64,000 nucleotides of DNA, taken from assembly GCF_022024235.1 (NCBI RefSeq), contig NZ_CP091799.1, positions 573,001-637,000 on the forward strand, in the 5' to 3' direction. The stretch's first letter is position 1; each line of letters opens with the position of its first letter. A program made the position numbers and the translations under genes. The notes under the pieces were generated by a model, which had not been told where the DNA came from, made no database searches, and saw only the letters and a program-made list of their open reading frames with translations. The DNA is from Segatella baroniae B14 (lineage in GTDB: Bacteria > Bacteroidota > Bacteroidia > Bacteroidales > Bacteroidaceae). This document shows positions 59,463-64,000 of the stretch, piece after piece.

Positions 59463-62093
59463 ATGGACGAAAATCAGACAATTGACAATGACAGAATCTT
59501 GAGGATCAACATTGAAGAGGAGATGAAAAAGTCATATATCGACTATTCTATGTCGGTTATTGTGGCTCGTGCGCTCCCTGATGTACGAGATGGCTTCAAA
59601 CCTGTTCATCGTCGTATCCTTTATGGTATGCTTGGTATTGGTAATACTAGCAATAATGCCTATAAGAAATGTGCCCGTGTAGTAGGTGAGGTTCTTGGTA
59701 AGTATCACCCACATGGTGACTCTTCTGTTTATGGCGCCCTCGTTCGTATGGGCCAAGACTGGAATATGCGTTATCTTCTGGTTGATGGCCAGGGTAACTT
59801 TGGTTCTGTGGATGGTGACTCTCCTGCTGCTATGCGTTATACCGAGTGTCGTCTGAGCAAGATGGGTGAGCATATCATGGATGACCTTGATAAGGATACT
59901 GTAGACATGACGAATAACTTCGATGATACATTGAAGGAACCAAGTGTGATGCCTACTAAAATTCCTAATCTGTTGGTAAATGGTGCTAATGGTATTGCCG
60001 TTGGTATGGCTACTAATATTCCTACTCATAATCTCGGTGAGGTCATTGATGGTTGCTGTGCTTATATTGATAATCCTGATATAGATCTCGATGGTCTGAT
60101 GCAGTATATTAAAGCTCCTGATTTCCCTACTGGTGCTTATATATATGGTATACAAGGTGTTCGTCAGGCTTATGAAACCGGTCGTGGACGTGTGGTAATG
60201 CGTGCTAAGGCTGAAATCGAGAGCGATGATAATCATGACAAAATTGTTGTTACTGAGATTCCTTATGGTGTCAATAAGGCTCAGCTTATCGAATATATTG
60301 CAGAACTCGTTAAGGAAGGTAAAATCGATGGCATTTCTAATGTCAATGATGAATCTGGCCGTCAGGGTATGCGTATCGTTGTCGATTTGAAGCGTGACAG
60401 CAATGCTAACGTTATTTTGAATAAACTCTTCAAGATGACAGCTTTGCAGAGTTCTTTCTCTGTTAACTGTATTGCTCTTGTAAAGGGTCGTCCACGTTTG
60501 CTCGGTCTGAAAGATTGTGTAAAATATTTCGTGGAGCATCGTCACGATGTTACTATCCGACGTACTCAGTATGAATTGAAGAAAGCGCAGGAACGTGCTC
60601 ATATCCTTGAAGGCTTAATTATTGCTTGTGATAATATCGACGAAGTAGTACATATTATTCGTGCAAGCAAAACTCCTGCTGATGCTCAGCGTAACTTGGA
60701 ACAGCGTTTCGAACTGGATGAACTGCAGAGTAAGGCTATCGTTGATATGCGTCTTAGTCAGCTTACAGGTCTACGTATGGATCAGTTGCATGCTGAATAT
60801 GAAGAGTTGGAGCGCATGATAGATTACTATAATCAGATATTGAGCGATCCTGAACTTTGTAAGAAGGTGATGAAGGATGAACTCCTCGAGGTAAAAGAAA
60901 AATATGGTGACGCTCGTCGTACCGAAATCAAATATTCTTCAGAGGAATTTAATCCTGAGGACTTCTATCCAAATGATCCTGTTGTAATCACTGTGAGCCA
61001 CTTGGGCTATATTAAGCGTACTCCGCTAAGTGATTTCCGTGAACAGGCTCGTGGTGGCGTCGGTAGTAAGGGCGCTCGTACTCGCGAACAAGACTTTACT
61101 GAGAATATTTATCCAGCAACAATGCATCAGACAATGCTGATCTTTACAAAGAAAGGACGTTGTTACTGGCTTAAGTGTTATGAAATTCCAGAAGGTGACA
61201 GAAACTCTAAGGGTCGTGCTATCCAGAATATGCTGAACATCGAAAAGGATGATGCTGTTAATGGATTCTTGCGATTGAGAACACTTACTGACGAAGAGTT
61301 TATTAATAGTCATTATGTCATCTTTGCTACTAAGAATGGTACTGTGAAGAAGACTTGTCTTGAGGCTTACTCTCGTCCTCGTGCTAATGGTGTAATTGCT
61401 ATTAACCTTGCTGAGGGTGATGAATTGGTTGATGTACGTCTGACTAATGGTGAGAATGAACTGATTATCGCTAACCGTAATGGTCGTGCGTGCCGATTCC
61501 ATGAGAATACTATACGTACAATGGGTCGTACTGCGACTGGTGTGCGTGGTATGAAACTCGATGGTGATGATGATGCTGTAGTTGGAATGGTACCTGTTAA
61601 CAATGCTGATGTTGAAACAGTTATGGTTGTCAGCGAGCAGGGTTATGGTAAACGTTCGCAAGTAGAAGACTATCGTATCACTAACCGTGGTGGTAAGGGC
61701 GTAAAGACACTCGCTATTACTGAGAAAACAGGTCGCTTGGTTGCTATTAAGAATGTAACTGATGAGAATGACTTGATGATTATCAATAAGAGTGGTATTG
61801 CTATCCGTCTTTCTGTGGCTGATGTAAGAGTTATGGGTCGTGCTACTCAGGGTGTTCGTCTCATTAACCTTTCTAAAAAGAACGATATCATTGCTAGTGT
61901 ATGTAAGGTAATGAGTAGCGAACTTGAAGCAAGTGTAGAAGAAGAAAGTCGTGCTCAGTGGGCTAAGAAATCTGAAGAAATCAAAGCTGATACTACTGGT
62001 AGTGCAGCTTCTGTAGAAACAGTAGAATCTGCTGATGATGAGGAGGTTAAAGCTGATACTTCAGATGATAATACTCCTGTAGATTTCGAATAA
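59463..62093 (+). CDS. gyrA: DNA gyrase subunit A
   Basis: 876 residues. The breakage-reunion half has the catalytic Tyr126 in AAMRYTECR (122-130) and the quinolone pocket HPHGDSSVYGALVRMG (82-97), where Ser87 equals the E. coli Ser83 position and Gly91 the Asp87 position. The C-terminal half has the six-bladed beta-pinwheel, including the GyrA-box-like QARGGVGSKGAR. The last 60 residues are acidic (SADDEEVKADTSDDNT). Makes negative supercoils with GyrB. It stands alone with an unusual inverted-repeat promoter. Confidence 0.97.
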   Translation: MDENQTIDNDRILRINIEEEMKKSYIDYSMSVIVARALPDVRDGFKPVHRRILYGMLGIGNTSNNAYKKCARVVGEVLGKYHPHGDSSVYGALVRMGQDWNMRYLLVDGQGNFGSVDGDSPAAMRYTECRLSKMGEHIMDDLDKDTVDMTNNFDDTLKEPSVMPTKIPNLLVNGANGIAVGMATNIPTHNLGEVIDGCCAYIDNPDIDLDGLMQYIKAPDFPTGAYIYGIQGVRQAYETGRGRVVMRAKAEIESDDNHDKIVVTEIPYGVNKAQLIEYIAELVKEGKIDGISNVNDESGRQGMRIVVDLKRDSNANVILNKLFKMTALQSSFSVNCIALVKGRPRLLGLKDCVKYFVEHRHDVTIRRTQYELKKAQERAHILEGLIIACDNIDEVVHIIRASKTPADAQRNLEQRFELDELQSKAIVDMRLSQLTGLRMDQLHAEYEELERMIDYYNQILSDPELCKKVMKDELLEVKEKYGDARRTEIKYSSEEFNPEDFYPNDPVVITVSHLGYIKRTPLSDFREQARGGVGSKGARTREQDFTENIYPATMHQTMLIFTKKGRCYWLKCYEIPEGDRNSKGRAIQNMLNIEKDDAVNGFLRLRTLTDEEFINSHYVIFATKNGTVKKTCLEAYSRPRANGVIAINLAEGDELVDVRLTNGENELIIANRNGRACRFHENTIRTMGRTATGVRGMKLDGDDDAVVGMVPVNNADVETVMVVSEQGYGKRSQVEDYRITNRGGKGVKTLAITEKTGRLVAIKNVTDENDLMIINKSGIAIRLSVADVRVMGRATQGVRLINLSKKNDIIASVCKVMSSELEASVEEESRAQWAKKSEEIKADTTGSAASVETVESADDEEVKADTSDDNTPVDFE

Positions 62094-62102
62094 TATAAGG
62101 AT

Positions 62103-62144
62103 ATTCCCTGTCATTTGATGAAAATCAAGTGATAGGGGAATTTT
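62103..62144 (+). terminator. Terminator of gyrA
   Basis: attccctgtcatttgat (62103-62119) pairs imperfectly with atcaagtgataggggaat (62124-62141), followed by TTTT. Begins 9 bp after the gyrA stop. Confidence 0.65.
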
Positions 62145-62308
62145 CTTAAAATTTTTTGTTCGAAAAAACAACATTTCTTAGGTATTCGAGTTAAGTACAT
62201 AATATATAAGGTATAGACCTGATAAAACTGATATCGGGTTTGTGTGTTTACTTGGAAATCGAATAGAATTAGAAAATAAATAACAATAACCCTTAAAATT
62301 AAAAAGTT

Positions 62309-63532
62309 ATGAAAAAAGTAATGATTGCAGCTGTAATGCTTCTTGGAGCAAGCACAGCTTTTGCTGGTGACAGTGAAGCATTGAAGCAGATCTTGAAGGC
62401 TGGCACTTATGCTGAGGCTAAGGCTCTTTTGGAGCAGAACCTCAATAATCTTGCAAATGCTGCTGAAAAGGCTAAGGCTTATAATCAGTTGGTCGAGTTG
62501 GCTATGAACAAGTATAACAATGAAAGCAAGATTGTTACACAAAACCAAATGAATGATCAGTTGAAGCAGAGTGATAAGAACCAGGCTTATGATACTATTG
62601 GTATGTATAATGCTGCTGTTGATGCTCTTAACGCTGCTCAGGAATGTGTTAAATATGATGCAGAGCCTAATGAAAAAGGTAAGGTAAAACCTAAGTATAC
62701 GGGTTTGGCTGATCGTCTTTGGCCTGTACATACTGATCTCGTTAATGGTGGTCAGGCTGCTGCACAGAAGCAGGATGCTGATAATGTGTTGAAGTATTGG
62801 GGTACTTTCCTCGATTCAGAATCTTCTGATCTCTTTAAGAGCATTGGTGAGGATAAGCGTAAGGCTGAAGATTCTTATCGTGGCCAGGTTGCTCGTTTCG
62901 CTGCAGTTTATGCTTATCAGGCTAAAAAACTTGATGCTGCTAACCGTTATGTAGAGGTTGCTATGAAGGATACTGCTGAGTTTAAGAATGCGTTTAACTT
63001 GAAACTTCTTATCATGGGTGATGGTTTGAAGACTAAAGAAGATTCTTTGAACTATATTGGTAAATTGAAGGAACTTCAGGCTCAATATCCTGATAATGAT
63101 GTAATTTTGGATAAACTGTACAATACATACTCTGGTATGGGGGATAAGGCTGGTGCTAAACAGGTATTGAATGATGCACTTGCTAAGAATCCTAAGAATT
63201 TTGTTGCTCTTGCTGATCTTGGTATGCTTGCTATCTCAGAGAACAATGAGAAGGATGCTATCCACTATTTGAAGTTGGCAGTAGAAGTTCAGCCAGAGAA
63301 TCCTATTGTTCATACTTACCTTGGTACAGTATTGAATGTTAAGGCTTCTAATGAAATGGTTAAGGCTACACGTAATGTCATCTTTGATGAGGCTATTAAG
63401 CACCTTGATAAGGCTAAGGAGCTTGATCCTAATAAGCAGCAGGCAAACTGGGGTTACAATCGCTACCAGGCTTATTATGGCCGTTATGGTGAGGCTGATC
63501 CTAGAACTAAAGATGCAGAACTTGATAAGTAA
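62309..63532 (+). CDS. Secreted TPR-repeat protein
   Basis: 407 residues. An N-terminal signal peptide (MKKVMIAAVMLLGASTAFA, cut after residue 19) marks it as periplasmic or outer-membrane. The rest is helical with tetratricopeptide repeats, clearest in NPKNFVALADLGMLAISENNEKDAIHYLKLAVEVQPENPIVHTYLG (about residues 290-340). No catalytic motif. TPR proteins of this kind usually act as protein-binding scaffolds in the envelope. Own terminator; located between gyrA and dnaB. Partners unknown. Confidence 0.85.
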   Translation: MKKVMIAAVMLLGASTAFAGDSEALKQILKAGTYAEAKALLEQNLNNLANAAEKAKAYNQLVELAMNKYNNESKIVTQNQMNDQLKQSDKNQAYDTIGMYNAAVDALNAAQECVKYDAEPNEKGKVKPKYTGLADRLWPVHTDLVNGGQAAAQKQDADNVLKYWGTFLDSESSDLFKSIGEDKRKAEDSYRGQVARFAAVYAYQAKKLDAANRYVEVAMKDTAEFKNAFNLKLLIMGDGLKTKEDSLNYIGKLKELQAQYPDNDVILDKLYNTYSGMGDKAGAKQVLNDALAKNPKNFVALADLGMLAISENNEKDAIHYLKLAVEVQPENPIVHTYLGTVLNVKASNEMVKATRNVIFDEAIKHLDKAKELDPNKQQANWGYNRYQAYYGRYGEADPRTKDAELDK

Positions 63533-63551
63533 TTTTGCTTATCGATATATA

Positions 63552-63586
63552 AAAGGCTGACGATTAGTTTCGTCAGCCTTTTTTAT
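63552..63586. terminator. Bidirectional terminator between the TPR gene and dnaB
   Basis: Perfect arms aaaggctgacga (63552-63563) and tcgtcagccttt (63570-63581), then TTTTT. The convergent dnaB stop codon lies 17 bp beyond. Confidence 0.75.
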
Positions 63587-63602
63587 ATATATTTCAAAAG
63601 TC

Positions 63603-64000
63603 TTAGAAGGGAAGTGGTCCTCCGCCACCATTAGGGTCTGGTGGTGGAAATGCACCTGGGGCTGCGCCCACGTTAGAACCCAATATCTCGCCTCCCATAG
63701 TTGGCGGGAGTGCCCCCATACTTACATCACTAGGATTAGAAAAGCGAGTATATTGGCCTTCAAAGGTAAGCAGTACATCGCCTGTACTACCTTTACGATG
63801 TTTTGCGATAATAACTTGGGCCATGCCGTGTAAGTCATTTCCTTTTTCATCTTGATAAATGTGGTAATATTCTGGTCGATGAACGAAAAGTACCATGTCG
63901 GCATCTTGCTCAATGGCTCCAGATTCACGTAAGTCGCTCAGCTGTGGGCGTTTACCTTCAATGCCTTCACGATTTTCTACAGTACGATTTAACTGTGATA
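63603..64000 (-). CDS. dnaB: Replicative DNA helicase DnaB, C-terminal end
   Basis: 132 codons are visible; the start lies beyond the right edge. SQLNRTVENREGIEGKRPQLSDLRESGAIEQDADMVLFVHRPEYY is the hallmark H3-H4 region of the RecA-like domain of DnaB. The C-terminal tail is long and rich in Pro and Gly (APGAFPPPDPNGGGGPLPF), a feature not needed for the helicase core. It unwinds DNA at the fork. Identity is firm, the full length unknown. Confidence 0.95.
   Translation of the reverse strand, partial: SQLNRTVENREGIEGKRPQLSDLRESGAIEQDADMVLFVHRPEYYHIYQDEKGNDLHGMAQVIIAKHRKGSTGDVLLTFEGQYTRFSNPSDVSMGALPPTMGGEILGSNVGAAPGAFPPPDPNGGGGPLPF

Overview
The window looks like a chromosomal piece of a Bacteroidetes bacterium, most likely a Prevotella relative. 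The DNA is AT-rich. Many genes are preceded by the Bacteroidetes promoter form TAnnTTTG, in several cases with TTG 19-20 bp upstream, and classical Shine-Dalgarno sites are mostly absent. The gene content fits: lipoproteins with DUF4270 and LruC domains, a DUF4301 protein, a TonB-dependent receptor with a carboxypeptidase-like regulatory domain, an archaeal-type ProRS, Na+-NQR, and a short GT5 glycogen synthase. No replication origin, rRNA, CRISPR array, IS element or prophage is visible.

Layout of the housekeeping part (1-44.2 kb): an outer-membrane protein cut by the left edge; a HAD phosphatase with a PBP4-type peptidase; EttA; a LruC lipoprotein; a Na+/solute symporter with a small membrane protein; the UPF0210/ACT pair; a very large TamB-like protein; the complete nqrABCDEF operon (15.4-21.2 kb); two duplicated tRNA-Cys transcription units; an FeoB-associated Cys-rich protein and ProS; OmpA-like lipoprotein, MtgA and a UvrD/PcrA helicase; GT5, DUF4270 and a 43-residue protein; panCD; a biotin-dependent decarboxylase/carboxylase set (mmdA, a small subunit, the biotin carrier); a TonB-dependent receptor; a RelA-type synthetase with a degenerate hydrolase site; DUF4301; GH25; RecQ. 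A 36-codon gene with a consensus promoter sits at 39.2 kb.

The accessory part is a defence island at about 44.9-57.5 kb. It starts after RecQ with a 1.1-kb gene-poor stretch carrying repeats. A tightly overlapped five-gene plus-strand operon follows: a C5 cytosine methyltransferase, an unrecognised protein with a weak DpnII-like C-terminus, a ParB-like protein, an SNF2-type helicase, and a PD-(D/E)XK protein resembling DUF3883. Directly behind it lies the nuclease end of a broken type III restriction subunit. Three minus-strand genes complete the island: a membrane-anchored KAP-type P-loop NTPase and a RloA/RloB (AbiL-like) ATPase-TOPRIM pair. The five-gene operon is the best candidate for an undescribed system: methylation would mark self DNA, and the ParB-like, SNF2 and nuclease proteins would recognise, translocate on and cut unmarked DNA. 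This is inferred from families and gene order only.

The right end (58-64 kb) is again housekeeping: an sstT-like Na+/serine symporter split by a frameshift at an A7 run, gyrA with a promoter enclosed by a 12-bp inverted repeat, a secreted TPR protein, and the C-terminal end of dnaB running off the right edge. Residue numbers, promoters and hairpins were read by eye; no database search or folding was run.
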